55,105 nucleotides of DNA from an uncultured bacterium (GTDB lineage Bacteria > Bacillota > Clostridia > Lachnospirales > Lachnospiraceae): positions 1 through 55,105 of the forward strand of contig CANSYK010000017.1 in assembly GCA_947651225.1 (NCBI GenBank), written 5' to 3'. Positions 45,659-55,062 of the stretch are shown here, piece after piece. Under the pieces are notes generated by a model. The model ran no database searches and was not told the DNA's origin. It worked only from the letters and a program-made list of their open reading frames with translations. The number at the start of each line of letters is the position of its first letter. Positions within the stretch are counted from its first letter, which is position 1. The translations under genes were made by a program, and so were the position numbers.

Positions 45659-45716
45659 AAGCTATAATATATATGATTTCATTAAAACCTGTAAAATATT
45701 TCAGCGAAGTAAAATT

Positions 45717-46412
45717 ATGGAGCAATATATAATTAATCAATTTAATACTTTTTTTGAGTTGCATCCAAATTGTAGGAAAATTTGTGATCAAATTTATTGG
45801 TCATGTTATCCAATTATTATTGATGAAAGTTTAAATAAAGATAAAATATCACTGCTAATATCAAATGGCTTAATTAAATATAATCATGAATCTTTGCTTG
45901 TTCCGTTTCACGATATATACAAATTATATTACCAAAAACATTTTAAACCATATGAGATTAAAGAACTGATTTTTCAGGAAGGTAGTCCAGAAGCATTGCA
46001 ATATAGTCTTAATTATGAAGTTAAAAAAAACATATTAAGTGATGCTGCTTCAGAAGTTTTTCGATTATTAGAGCAAAATAAATTTTATTCTGTAATTTAT
46101 ATTTTACAAGATTTATTTGAGCAAAGTGCTGAAAATATTTTACGCAACAAATTTGATACAGTAACATATTACAGATTATTTCATGCATATGCTTTAGCTG
46201 CTAAGCATCAAAGTACTGGAAAAACAGGTTTTCAGATTTTTACAGATTTGTACAATGAAATTTCAGAAATTGATACATTGGAAATGTTGCCAATAGTTTT
46301 AGAAACTTCTTGGGAATTAGCAATTAACTATTACGAACGTTTAGAGTATAAAGAAGTATCCTGTAAAATAAAAAAGAAAGAACACTATACCAACAATTGT
46401 TCTTTCTTTTAA
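45717..46412 (+). pseudogene. AT-rich fragment of a STAND-like/TPR protein
   Basis: 231 residues from an ATG at 45717 without a strong ribosome site. The front contains ISLLISNGLIKYNHESLLVPFHDIYKLYY, which looks like the winged-helix part that follows the ATPase in STAND-type proteins. The rest is helical, repeat-like (SVIYILQDLFEQSAENI, YRLFHAYALAAKHQ). No P-loop is present. The C-terminal end (KKKEHYTNNCSFF) is coded by a terminator hairpin (46372-46410), so the end is not natural either. Base composition is far more AT-rich than its neighbours. It is probably an internal piece of a larger, perhaps defence-related, protein. Confidence 0.45.
46372..46410 (+). terminator. Terminator overlapping the STAND-like fragment
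   Basis: A 13-bp perfect stem AAAAGAAAGAACA (46372-46384) with TGTTCTTTCTTTT (46398-46410). Confidence 0.65.
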
Positions 46413-46470
46413 ACATTAATAACTACCAATACAGAATAACACGAATACATTTGATTAATTCATGCTACGT

Positions 46471-48213
46471 TTATTTACAGCTTTTTGCACTGCCTATCAA
46501 TACTTCTTTGCCTTTGAAAGCAAATCCATATTTGCGGATATAATCCTTTCGAATCCCGTCTGCCAATAAATCAACATCATATCGCTTATCTTCGATCTGT
46601 TTTAAGGCTGATTGTACTGTCTCTTCTAAAGATGATTCTCTATTTGGCTTGTGTACTTTAAATTCTATAATGACAGCATCCTGTGTTTTATCGAATGGCT
46701 TAAGCATAATATCATACCGCCCAAAACCACTCTCCCGATTGGAAATGATATGATAACGATCCGATAAATCGACTATCATCCCCAGCACAAACCCATGGTA
46801 GAAACGTTCTGGAGCATCTTTTGATGAAGCATTTTTGGCAACATCAAAACTGCTAAATGACTGTAATGCCACTTCATTCATGTATTCATTCATAGCATCT
46901 AAATCCCCTAATAACAGCGCCTTAATAAAGTCATTATATTCAGATAAACATCCCTCAAACCATCCCCTTATCATACTTTTAAACATCATCTTAACTTCCA
47001 TATTCGTAATCTTTAGTTCATATTCCTCTTCTCCCATGTCCGGGTCCATCCGGTAATTCTCCACCTTCAAATACCCACTTGCAAGCAATAAGCTCCAGAT
47101 GGCCACTTCACTACTGTCAAACCGGTTAAACACAATCTGTTCATCTATTTCTGTATGAAGCACTCCCCCCGTTAACAAATCCTCCATCACCATTTTTACA
47201 TTTCTGCTTCCCTCACGGATTAACTTCCCGGCAAGGCTGTTGCTGCTGGTGTTTGCCCAGTAAGCAGAAAACTTCTTTGCCTTAAGAAAATTAATTATCG
47301 ACCATGGATTATAAATGTCTGTCCTGTTTCCAAACGTAAAGCCATCATACCAGTTCTTAATGTTCCCTTCCATTTCAGATATCCCAAACTCAGTCAAAGC
47401 ATCAGACACTTCCTCCTGCGTAAAACCAAACGCATCACTGTACTGATTCGAAGTGGTTGTCACCACTGCCAGGTTATTCAGATCCGAAAACATTGATTCT
47501 TTACTAACCCTGGTAATGCCGGTCATAACTGCACGTTCTAAATAAGGGTTGGTTTTAAAGGTATTATTAAACAAATCCCTGATAAAACCTGACAATTCAT
47601 CCCAATAACCATTTACATAAGCTTCCTGTAGTGGAGTATCATATTCATCCAATAAAACTATAACTTTTTTGCCATAATAACAACTCAAGTAATAACATAA
47701 CTGGTGCAAAGTTAAAGCAGCAGCACTATCACTCATATTTTTTCCAACCAATTTAAAGTCTTCCTGCTCACTTTTGTCCAGCAGACCAGATTCCATAAGA
47801 TACTTGTGCATTCCATATACATTTTTCAGTACCTGAAAAATTTGTTCTTTCGCACCCTCATAAGTAGTAGCTTTCACACCTGCAAATGACAGAAAAATTA
47901 CCGGATAAGTTCCCTGCAGTTTCCGGTACTTTTCCTCTTTCCAGATATTCAAATTTTCAAAAATACTGCCGTTTCCCTTAAACCGGTTACTGAAAAACCG
48001 CTCCAACATATTCATATTTAAAGTTTTTCCAAACCGTCTTGGCCGCATTATCAATGTAACAGCATCATCACTTTCCCACCACTCCTTAATAAAATTAGTT
48101 TTGTCTACATAAAAATTATTCTTTATAATCAATGACTCAAAATTCTGGACTCCAATAGCTACTGTCCTAGCTTTCTTTTCTTTAGAGTTGCTAAATGCTG
48201 CCATTTCTTCCAT
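46471..48213 (-). CDS. AAA-ATPase-like/PD-(D/E)XK nuclease superfamily protein
   Basis: 580 residues, two-domain protein of the AAA-ATPase_like (PF09820 type) plus PDDEXK_9 family. The ATPase has a Walker A-like RPRRFGKTLNM (about 57-67) and Walker B VIVLLDEYDTPL (about 185-196), with a sensor-like TGITRVSKESMFSDLNN. The C-terminal nuclease-like domain shows GFGRYDIMLKP and AVIIEFKVHKP with the D..ExK pattern. Such proteins occur in many copies in Lachnospiraceae and Bacteroidetes; function is unknown, with mobile or defence roles suggested. GGAGG 7 nt before ATG. A decayed paralogue lies upstream (48402-49539). Confidence 0.85.
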   Translation of the reverse strand: MEEMAAFSNSKEKKARTVAIGVQNFESLIIKNNFYVDKTNFIKEWWESDDAVTLIMRPRRFGKTLNMNMLERFFSNRFKGNGSIFENLNIWKEEKYRKLQGTYPVIFLSFAGVKATTYEGAKEQIFQVLKNVYGMHKYLMESGLLDKSEQEDFKLVGKNMSDSAAALTLHQLCYYLSCYYGKKVIVLLDEYDTPLQEAYVNGYWDELSGFIRDLFNNTFKTNPYLERAVMTGITRVSKESMFSDLNNLAVVTTTSNQYSDAFGFTQEEVSDALTEFGISEMEGNIKNWYDGFTFGNRTDIYNPWSIINFLKAKKFSAYWANTSSNSLAGKLIREGSRNVKMVMEDLLTGGVLHTEIDEQIVFNRFDSSEVAIWSLLLASGYLKVENYRMDPDMGEEEYELKITNMEVKMMFKSMIRGWFEGCLSEYNDFIKALLLGDLDAMNEYMNEVALQSFSSFDVAKNASSKDAPERFYHGFVLGMIVDLSDRYHIISNRESGFGRYDIMLKPFDKTQDAVIIEFKVHKPNRESSLEETVQSALKQIEDKRYDVDLLADGIRKDYIRKYGFAFKGKEVLIGSAKSCK

Positions 48214-48273
48214 AGCATTACCTCCTGCCTAAATGGTGGCTAATATCATTATTTATTCTTGCGTATGCAACGA

Positions 48274-48397
48274 GCCAAGTGGACATGCTTGCATGCCCAT
48301 TTGGCGACTGCGTGCGGGTCAAATACCCCGCCCCTTGGGGCGAACTTGCTAAAAAGAAGCTAGGTCATGCCCCGTAGCTTGCTGCGGGGTATTTGAC
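48274..48397. repeat. Structured GC-rich intergenic element
   Basis: Two strong foldbacks. First, GCCAAGTGGACATGC (48274-48288) against GCATGCCCATTTGGC (48291-48305), with one mismatch and one G-T. Second, GTCAAATACCCCG (48318-48330) against CGGGGTATTTGAC (48385-48397), enclosing CGCCCC/GGGGCG and an alternative CCCCG/CGGGG pairing. It is much more GC-rich than its surroundings and lies between the two AAA-ATPase paralogues. It has no coding frame and no T run. Confidence 0.55.
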
Positions 48398-48401
48398 TGC
48401 T

Positions 48402-49539
48402 TCACCTAAAAACACCCATTCTTATTGTACAATTCCCATTCCAAACGGAATTTACATCAAAGCCCATGCCAGAGTCTGTGTTACCTATTAATACTTTTTT
48501 CCCCTCAAAAGCGAAACCATACTTTCTAATTCTATTTGGTGAAATACCTCTTTCTGTCAAAGCAGTTTCATACTGTTTTTCTTCTATCTGCTTTAATGCA
48601 GAAAATACTGCCTCTTCTAAACTCTCTCTGCTGGTTTTTACTTTGAATTCTAAAATATAAGCATTATCCTCTTTTTTCACCGGCTCTAACATAACATCAT
48701 ACTGGCCATGACCGCTTTCCCTGTTAGAAGTCACTATATACCTGTCTTCTAAATCCACAAGAAGCCCTAATACAAACCCATGGTAGGATTTTTCTGGTTC
48801 CCCTGAACAAGATTTTCCCGTATCAAAGAAACTAAATGTCTTGGCTGCTATAATGTTCATATATTTATTCATAGCATTTAAATCGTCGGACAAAAGCGCC
48901 TCTATAAACTCACTATATTGAATTTTTACAGGCTTAAACCAGCTTCTGACCATTCTTTCAAACGTATCCAATACCCGTTTACCCAAGCCTCTTGCATTGG
49001 AGTATCATATTCATCCAAGAGAATAATTACTTTCTTGCCATAATAACGTGACATGTAATCAGATAAATGGTGTAGTGACAGCACAGCCTCCGTTTTTCCC
49101 ATGTTACACTGTACCCTTTCAAAAAAATCAAATTCTCCATCTTCTAACAAGCCGCTTCTTTTTAAAAAAGCATAATGATTATATAAATCTGATAACAACT
49201 GACAGATTTGGTTATATGCATCCTGAAAATTACTTTCTTTTACGCTCGCCAAAGAAAGGCTAATTACTGGGTAAGTTCCCTGCAATTTTCTATAGTCTTC
49301 ATCTTTCCAAATTGACAGGTTTTCAAACAAATCATCCCTGCCCTTATACACAACAGAAAAAAATTTTTCTATCATACTCATAGTAAGCGTTTTTCCAAAA
49401 CGCCTTGGCGGGTAATCAAAGTTACATCATTATTATTTTCCCACCACTCCTTTATAAAATCTGTTTTATCTACATAAAAAAGATTTCTCTTTCTTATTTT
49501 TTCAAAATCCTGGATGCCAATCCCTATGCTCTGCTTCAT
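48402..49539 (-). pseudogene. Decayed AAA-ATPase-like/PD-(D/E)XK paralogue
   Basis: Begins at ATG 49539 (GGAGG 8 nt upstream) with MKQSIGIGIQDFEKI, parallel to the intact copy at 46471-48213. The first lesion is near 49410: the P-loop codons read CGCCAAGGCGT where the intact pattern RPRRFGKT needs one more C, shifting the frame. The second is near 48966: VNGYW is joined in another frame to DTFERMVRSW, so some 230 codons in the middle are lost by deletion. The C-terminal nuclease-like part (GHGQYDVMLEP, AYILEFKV) remains open. Confidence 0.85.
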
Positions 49540-49686
49540 GGCACGCCTCCTATTTTACTTCTAGTGTTACCACAGCACCGTATTACTGTTATGTATATAT
49601 GCATAAGTACTTACAAATTTCAAAGCTCATTAATCCCATTTTTGATTGCCCATATCCATAACTAATAAAATTTAGTGTATAGTTAT

Positions 49687-50033
49687 TTAATCACGCACCT
49701 TCACATCTTTCCATTCCAGCACCTCGCCTTTAAACAGCAGCCAAGTATAATCATCAAAATCAACCCCATGTGTGTTTTTCAACACTGGCAAAACATCCCA
49801 TTTGTCAATGCCAAATGCTTTCTTCATGTCATCGTCAAATCTCTCTGGACAAATCACTCTTTCTGCTAAACATGACCGTACATCCCGTGCTGTCTTAAGA
49901 AGCCAAATGGGTTCTCCCATATCTTCTCGCTATAATCTTCATTTAAAACTAAGGCGCCATTTTCCATTATAATATGGCCTGCAACCCTATCGCGCCGCAT
50001 TACTTCAAAATCTAATGTCGTAAGATCTTCCAT
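49687..50033 (-). pseudogene. Frameshifted conserved protein near HipA-like locus
   Basis: Starts at ATG 50033 as MEDLTTLDFEVMRRDRVAG and runs to NPFGF. The rest continues in the next frame as LKTARDVRSCLAERVICPERFDDDMKKAFG to DVKVRD at 49687. The shift lies near 49900 at TTCTTAAG. The family seems familiar from gut Clostridia beside HipA-like genes, but I cannot name it. Confidence 0.55.
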
Positions 50034-50181
50034 TGTCTGCCCCACAATTTTACAAAATAATATTTAATAATTTCATAAGCCGCAAAACAACACTGGTAAC
50101 ATTCTATCAGATTTAGTATAAATTTACAAATAAGTTTGACAAATTTGCTAAAATGGAAAATAAAAACAAAGGAGAAAAATA

Positions 50182-51107
50182 ATGAACCAAGTAGAAACAG
50201 TTTTAAACCATTATTTGAAATTTTGTGAGCAGCAAAAAAGACTGGACGCTAAAACACTCAAAGCCTACCGAATTGACCTGAACCAATTTCTAGGGTAAAT
50301 AACGGTACAAAGCATTGAAGAAATCCTCCCAGACACCTTAGAAAAATTTATAGTACCCCTACACCAAAGCTATATGCCTAAAACTGCCAAAAGAAAAATA
50401 GCCTCAGTAAAGGCCTTCTTCCACTATCTGGAATATAAAGACTACATTGAAGTAAACCCATTTAACAAAATTCACATAAAATTTCGAGAGCCTGTAATTT
50501 TGCCTAAAACGATACCGCTGCACACTGTCGAAACCCTCCTTGGTACAATGTACGAACAGCATAAAACAGCCAATACTGCATACCAGAAACGAAATTCCTT
50601 GCGTGATATTGCGGTTATTGAACTTCTGTTTGCAACTGGTATGCGAATCTCTGAACTCTGCTCCCTAAAACCAGAAAATGTTGACCTGGAAAGCAAAAGT
50701 ATCCTAATCTATGGAAAAGGTTCAAAAGAAAGATACAAATTGGCAATCAAGATGTCTGCAATCTTCTAAATGAATATTTTAAAGAATACCAAAACGAGAT
50801 ACTAAACTGCAATCGCTTCTTCGTAAAACAGGATGGGACTCCATTTTCTGACCAGTCAATACGCAGGATGATTAAAAAATATTCTTCACTTGCTTCCATC
50901 AATTTACACATAACACCACATATGTTCCGTCACACATTTGCCACTTGCCTTTTGGAAGCAGATGTGGATATCCGTTACATTCAGGAGATGCTGGGGCACA
51001 GTTCTATTAACATTACCGAAATCTATACGCATGTCGCAATGTCAAAACAAATGGACATTCTCTCTACAAAGCACCCAAGAAAAAACTTTCATAAAACTTG
51101 TCAATAA
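50182..51107 (+). pseudogene. XerC/D-like tyrosine recombinase, decayed
   Basis: Begins MNQVETVLNHYLKFCEQQKR at ATG 50182 with AAAGGAG 7-8 nt upstream. There is an in-frame TAA after 38 codons (50296-50298). The frame continues with ITVQSIEEILPDTLEKF and has the catalytic arginine in TGMRISELCSL. A second lesion near 50745 shifts the frame after GKGSKERYKLAI. The end (HMFRHTFATCLLEAD, LGHSSINITEIYTHV) provides His-x-x-Arg, His and Tyr. Two lesions mean it is inactive. It lies in the opposite direction to the surrounding HipA-like pieces and may have inserted among them. Confidence 0.85.
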
Positions 51108-51194
51108 TCTCCATATTTGTTTTTACTATACTGTTACCATTTAGTATATTTATTTGCCTAAAATCAGCAGAGGTAAATAAATCAACAACATCCT

Positions 51195-51539
51195 TTATAC
51201 ACACAACCGTATTTTTCGGCTGGCAATCTCTGCCAAAAACGGATAACAATTTCTGCCCATTGCAGTTAAATAAAACACCCAGTCAATATACATTATACAA
51301 ATAAGTGTTTTTGAACCATCTGACCGATAAGCAGGTAGAATAGAGCCAAGAACATCAGATTGTATTATATTCTGATCAATAGCAGTACTACTGTCACTTT
51401 CCCTGATTACACATTTAGAAAAATCTGTCAGCAAACATGTAGTGTCAAGCTGATTGCCAAACCATCCATCACCTGACTGTTTTGCATTCTCCCTACTCAA
51501 CATAATGACACCGCAATTTATTCTATTTGTATACATCAC
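51195..51539 (-). pseudogene. DUF4869-like protein, probably decayed
   Basis: The stretch DQNIIQSDVLGSILPAYRSDGSKTLICIMY and MGRNCYPFLAEIA resembles, from memory, the DUF4869 family found beside HipA-like kinases. The likely start MYTNRINCG (51530s) has no good ribosome site and the N-terminal part does not look complete. It lies just after the HipA-like remnant on the same strand. Confidence 0.35.
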
Positions 51540-51587
51540 TTTTCTTTTTCTTATCAACAAATCTGTCTCCCAGCAAAATGCCAACGT

Positions 51588-52662
51588 CTAAAATGCACTT
51601 AGAGTACTTAAATTAGCAGAGCTTCTCTGTAGCCGGTGTAACCGTTTTTCATACCTTACTGGAAGTGTGCAAAACTCTATTTCTGAAAAGGGAAAATAGT
51701 CCATAGCTGATTCCAGCATTGATTTACCTGTTGGCTCATACACCAGATCATCAATGCTGTTGCCTAACTCAATAGCTAACAATGCTTGGTTATGATCAAA
51801 TAGCGGAGCCATGCCAATAATCTCATTTGAATCATTGCTGACCAGAAAACCCCAATTATTGATATGCCTGTCAGTATTTGCAAACACATAATCTACCACA
51901 ACCATCTTGGCAAAATCACTCAGGCAGGTTGCTCTCACAAAAGAAAGAAAATCTTTTTTCATGTGAGCACACCATTGCTTAATATATTCGGCATCTACCA
52001 ATGACACATCGTCATCTGAAATGCATTTACAACGACAACAGGCTAACCCTTCAAACTCAACCAGCTCATATCTCACATGTTTTACATTTGAACAATCCAG
52101 CAAACACGACACGTCATACTCTGCTTTTGTATTTGCAAAATCATTTGTTCTATCAGATTTATACAAATATAGAGAGTCGATCCGTACCCATGATTTTCTA
52201 TACATACCAGAGGTTGTAATATCCTGAGCTACTAAATTATGCTGCAGGGATACATTCTCCCCCAACAAACTTACCATATACACAGCCCTGCTTAACCTTT
52301 TTTACATCTGCAAATTTTCTTTTATCATTTTCGTGCTTCACCCAATAAGAATCCTTCACTGAAATGCCATCACACAACAAAGATAATCTGCATCGCTCCT
52401 CCGAAGTCAATTTCTGCGGGAATGTGATAGAATTCAATATAGCTTTTGCATTATCCCTACTCAACGATAATGTTCTGTCTCCAAAAAATTCCTGTATCTT
52501 CCCCATGTACTTTGCAATTAAATTTGGCGGTAAGCCTTTATCTGTTAATGGCAGATAGTCCTTCATACAATATGGCAGTAATTCTGCATTAACCACTTGG
52601 AACGTATACATTTCAAAATCAAACTTTAAAACCTCTTTGTCCTTCAACATTAAAGTTTTCAT
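51588..52662 (-). pseudogene. HipA-like kinase, frameshifted
   Basis: The first frame (52662-52237) starts MKTLMLKDKEVLKFDFEMYTF and reads through ERCRLSLLCDGISVKDSYWVKHENDKRKFADV. The second (52283-51588) carries the kinase-like half with VVVDYVFANTDRHINNWGFLV (the HipA catalytic/metal loop, Asp in NTDRH) and MAPLFDHNQALL. They overlap in different frames near 52240-52283, so one indel breaks the gene. HipA kinases phosphorylate translation factors and cause growth arrest; antitoxin HipB is not seen next to it. Confidence 0.7.
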
Positions 52663-52904
52663 TTACACACCCCTGTTCAATCAATTTCTATGGCTTTACT
52701 TCTTTCACATCAGCATAGGATATGCCAAACACCAATTTTTAAAACTTTTCGCACTAAAAGCAGATTTCCATTTTGTGTGTGATAAACTTTGATTGTACAT
52801 TTTGTACCGCCTCCTGATTATTTGATTTGGCTTGCAACACCACTTCAAATATATATCAGGGGGCTTTAAATGTATATAGGCAACACTACTGCTTATTCTA
52901 TTCG

Positions 52905-52921
52905 CCCCAGCACAGCTGGGG
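52905..52921. other. Small GC hairpin in intergenic region
   Basis: CCCCAGC, ACA, GCTGGGG: a 7-bp stem in the 345-nt gap 52663-53007. It may mark the end of the mobile region; no T run follows. Confidence 0.4.
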
Positions 52922-52945
52922 GATTAGGTCATTTCATTTAATTTC

Positions 52946-52974
52946 TTGAATTTATTCGGCTAACCGTATATAAT
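52946..52974 (+). promoter_or_regulatory. Sigma-A promoter of the BceRS-like operon
   Basis: TTGAAT (52946-52951), 17-nt spacer, TATAAT (52969-52974), about 35 nt before the HTH gene. Confidence 0.6.
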
Positions 52975-53007
52975 TATAGTGATGGAACTTATAGAAAGTG
53001 AGGGTGA

Positions 53008-53196
53008 ATGAAGATGTTAGAGTATATTTCTGCCCCGGAAGCGGCGAAGAAATGGGGCATTTCAGAAAGACGGGTACAAAAGCTATGTGAGGAAAACCGC
53101 ATACCGGGCGTGGCAAAATTCAGCCGCTTGTGGCTGATACCAAAGGACGCTGAAAAGCCAGTAGATAAAAGGAAACGGGAGGAAAACAGAAAGTGA
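53008..53196 (+). CDS. Small excisionase-like HTH DNA-binding protein
   Basis: 62 residues, MerR/excisionase-type helix-turn-helix: ISAPEAAKKWGISERRVQKLCEENRIPGVAKFSRLWLIPKDAEKP. Its last bases overlap the regulator start (GTGA). A GAGG site lies 4 nt before this ATG and 10 nt before a second at 53014, so the start is uncertain. It often precedes such antibiotic-sensing systems on mobile elements and may regulate them. Confidence 0.8.
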   Translation: MKMLEYISAPEAAKKWGISERRVQKLCEENRIPGVAKFSRLWLIPKDAEKPVDKRKREENRK

Positions 53197-53855
53197 AAAT
53201 ATTTGTTGTTGAAGATGAAACAGAGATTTGTAAAGAGCTGTCCGTTCTGTTACAGAAATATGGGTATGCTTATGAAAGCAGCACTGATTTCGCACATATT
53301 ACAGACCATATTTTGAAAGCGGAAGCAGACCTTGTACTGCTGGATATAAACTTGCCATATCAAGACGGTTATACGATATGCCGTGAGATTCGGAAACAGT
53401 CGGATATTCCGATTATCGTTCTGACAAGCAGAAATACAGACTTTGACGAATTGATGAGCCTAAATATCGGTGCAGACGATTTTATATCAAAGCCTTATAA
53501 CGCACAGGTATTGATAGCGCGTATTCAAAAAATATTAAAAAGGACTTATGAAGCACAGGTTAATTCTGTCTTTATTCATAAAGGGCTGACAATCAATCTG
53601 CTAAAGGCTACTGCTTCTTATGGGGATAAAGAGGTAGATTTAACAAAAAATGAACTTGGCATACTGCGTTTGCTGGTTGTAAACAAAGGCAATGTGATAC
53701 CGCGTGACGCGATCATAGATGAATTATGGCAGAGCGACGAATTTATAGACGAAAACACACTCAATGTTAATATTGTGCGATTGCGTAAGAAGTTATCGGA
53801 GATCGGTGCGCCCGATTATTTAGAAACAAAACGTGGATTGGGGTACAAAGTATGA
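53193..53855 (+). CDS. OmpR-type response regulator, BceR/VanR-like
   Basis: 220 residues starting with GTG that overlaps the HTH stop. Receiver domain with the acidic pair in VVEDET, phospho-acceptor Asp in VLLDINLPY and Lys in FISKPY; winged-helix C-terminal domain (about 125-220, LLVVNKGNVIPRDAIIDELWQS, RKKLSEIGAPDYLETKRGLGYKV). It overlaps the kinase gene by 4 nt. Confidence 0.92.
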   Translation: MKIFVVEDETEICKELSVLLQKYGYAYESSTDFAHITDHILKAEADLVLLDINLPYQDGYTICREIRKQSDIPIIVLTSRNTDFDELMSLNIGADDFISKPYNAQVLIARIQKILKRTYEAQVNSVFIHKGLTINLLKATASYGDKEVDLTKNELGILRLLVVNKGNVIPRDAIIDELWQSDEFIDENTLNVNIVRLRKKLSEIGAPDYLETKRGLGYKV

Positions 53856-54856
53856 AACTGACCGATTATATAATTGACCGCCTTTTTTCTGTTGTAATGT
53901 TTTTGGTAGCTGTTATTTTTTCTATGGGGCTTCTTTGGTTAATGGGATTGCGTTATGAATTTATTATTTATATCGAAATAATATTCGGGTTTTCCTTTCT
54001 TGCAGCGTTGTTATGGGACTACACAAGAAAAAAGAAATATTACTGCGGATTTATGGCTTTATTTGACGGACTTGACGACAAGACTTTATTAGCAGAGCTT
54101 GCAGAAAAGCCGGGATTTCTTGACGGGAAACTGTTATATCAAATTTTACGCCTGTCTAATAAGTACATGAATGATAAGTTGGCAGAAGCGGGGGCTACTA
54201 ATCAAGAATACCGGGAATATATCGAAATGTGGGTACATGAAATAAAAACGCCGATAACCTCTGCCCATTTAATCATTGAGAATGACAAGAATATTTCTAC
54301 AATCCGCATAGATGATGAATTGAATAAAATAGACCATTTTGTAGAACAAGCCCTTTTCTATGCGAGAAGTACAACATTGGAAAAAGATTTTAAGATAGAA
54401 AAGACAACCTTGAAAACATTGGTACAGGAAGCGTTGAAAAGTTATTCCAAACAGATCATTGAAGCCCACGGCAGACCTATATTTGAGAATTTGGATATTC
54501 CAGTATTTGCTGATCGGAAATGGTGTATATTTATTATAGGGCAGATCATAGCTAATTCTGTAAAATATGCAAAAGAAAATCTGATCCTCACTTTTGAGGG
54601 GAGTTCTTTTGATAACGGGTGCAGCCTTTCTATCTCTGATAATGGAATTGGTATAACCGAAGCAGATATTCCGAGGATTTTTGATAAAGGGTTTACCGGG
54701 GAAAATGGGCGTAAATTTGGAAAATCAACAGGTATTGGGTTATATTTATGCTGGAAATTATGCCGTAAAATGAATATGGAAATATCTGTGGCAAGCAGCC
54801 TTGAAAATGGGACAACCGTAAAGATCATGTTCCCCAAAGAAAATCTTTATTCATGA
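53852..54856 (+). CDS. Intramembrane-sensing histidine kinase, BceS-like
   Basis: 334 residues. Two N-terminal membrane segments (about 13-31 and 36-54) with a very short outside loop, the mark of BceS-type kinases, which sense through their ABC transporter rather than directly. The phospho-acceptor histidine is in MWVHEIKTPIT (about residue 129). HATPase: GQIIANSVKYA, SDNGIGI, STGIGLYLCW. The partner transporter begins at 55063. Confidence 0.92.
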   Translation: MKLTDYIIDRLFSVVMFLVAVIFSMGLLWLMGLRYEFIIYIEIIFGFSFLAALLWDYTRKKKYYCGFMALFDGLDDKTLLAELAEKPGFLDGKLLYQILRLSNKYMNDKLAEAGATNQEYREYIEMWVHEIKTPITSAHLIIENDKNISTIRIDDELNKIDHFVEQALFYARSTTLEKDFKIEKTTLKTLVQEALKSYSKQIIEAHGRPIFENLDIPVFADRKWCIFIIGQIIANSVKYAKENLILTFEGSSFDNGCSLSISDNGIGITEADIPRIFDKGFTGENGRKFGKSTGIGLYLCWKLCRKMNMEISVASSLENGTTVKIMFPKENLYS

Positions 54857-54967
54857 CAATAGAAGACTCGCGAAGCGTGGATTCTATTGTTTGACACAGG
54901 AATATCCTGCAAAGCGGGATTGTATGAGCAGGCATGAAAAATGTCTGCTTCTTTTCTCCCCGAAACC

Positions 54968-54992
54968 TTACATTTCGGTAATGTAAATGTAA
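54968..54992 (+). promoter_or_regulatory. BceR-type operator
   Basis: TTACAT-N7-ATGTAA (54968-54986) with a further ATGTAA half (54987-54992). BceR-like regulators bind inverted TTACA/TGTAA sites before their transporter genes. The -10 of the transporter is probably TACAAT (55026-55031); no good -35 is seen, which fits an activated promoter. Confidence 0.55.
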
Positions 54993-55062
54993 TCTTATTT
55001 AATGGCGCATTTTAATTTCTGAATGTACAATATCAAAAAAGGAAAACGAAAGGAGCAAAATT

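Noticed and set aside
45408-45716. N-terminal extension of the AT-rich plus-strand gene
   Set aside because: Antisense of the truncated mobile-element gene; the protein-like, AT-rich part starts only at 45717.
48274-48397. Foldback considered as a rho-independent terminator or tRNA-like gene
   Set aside because: No T run after either stem and no cloverleaf or anticodon arm.
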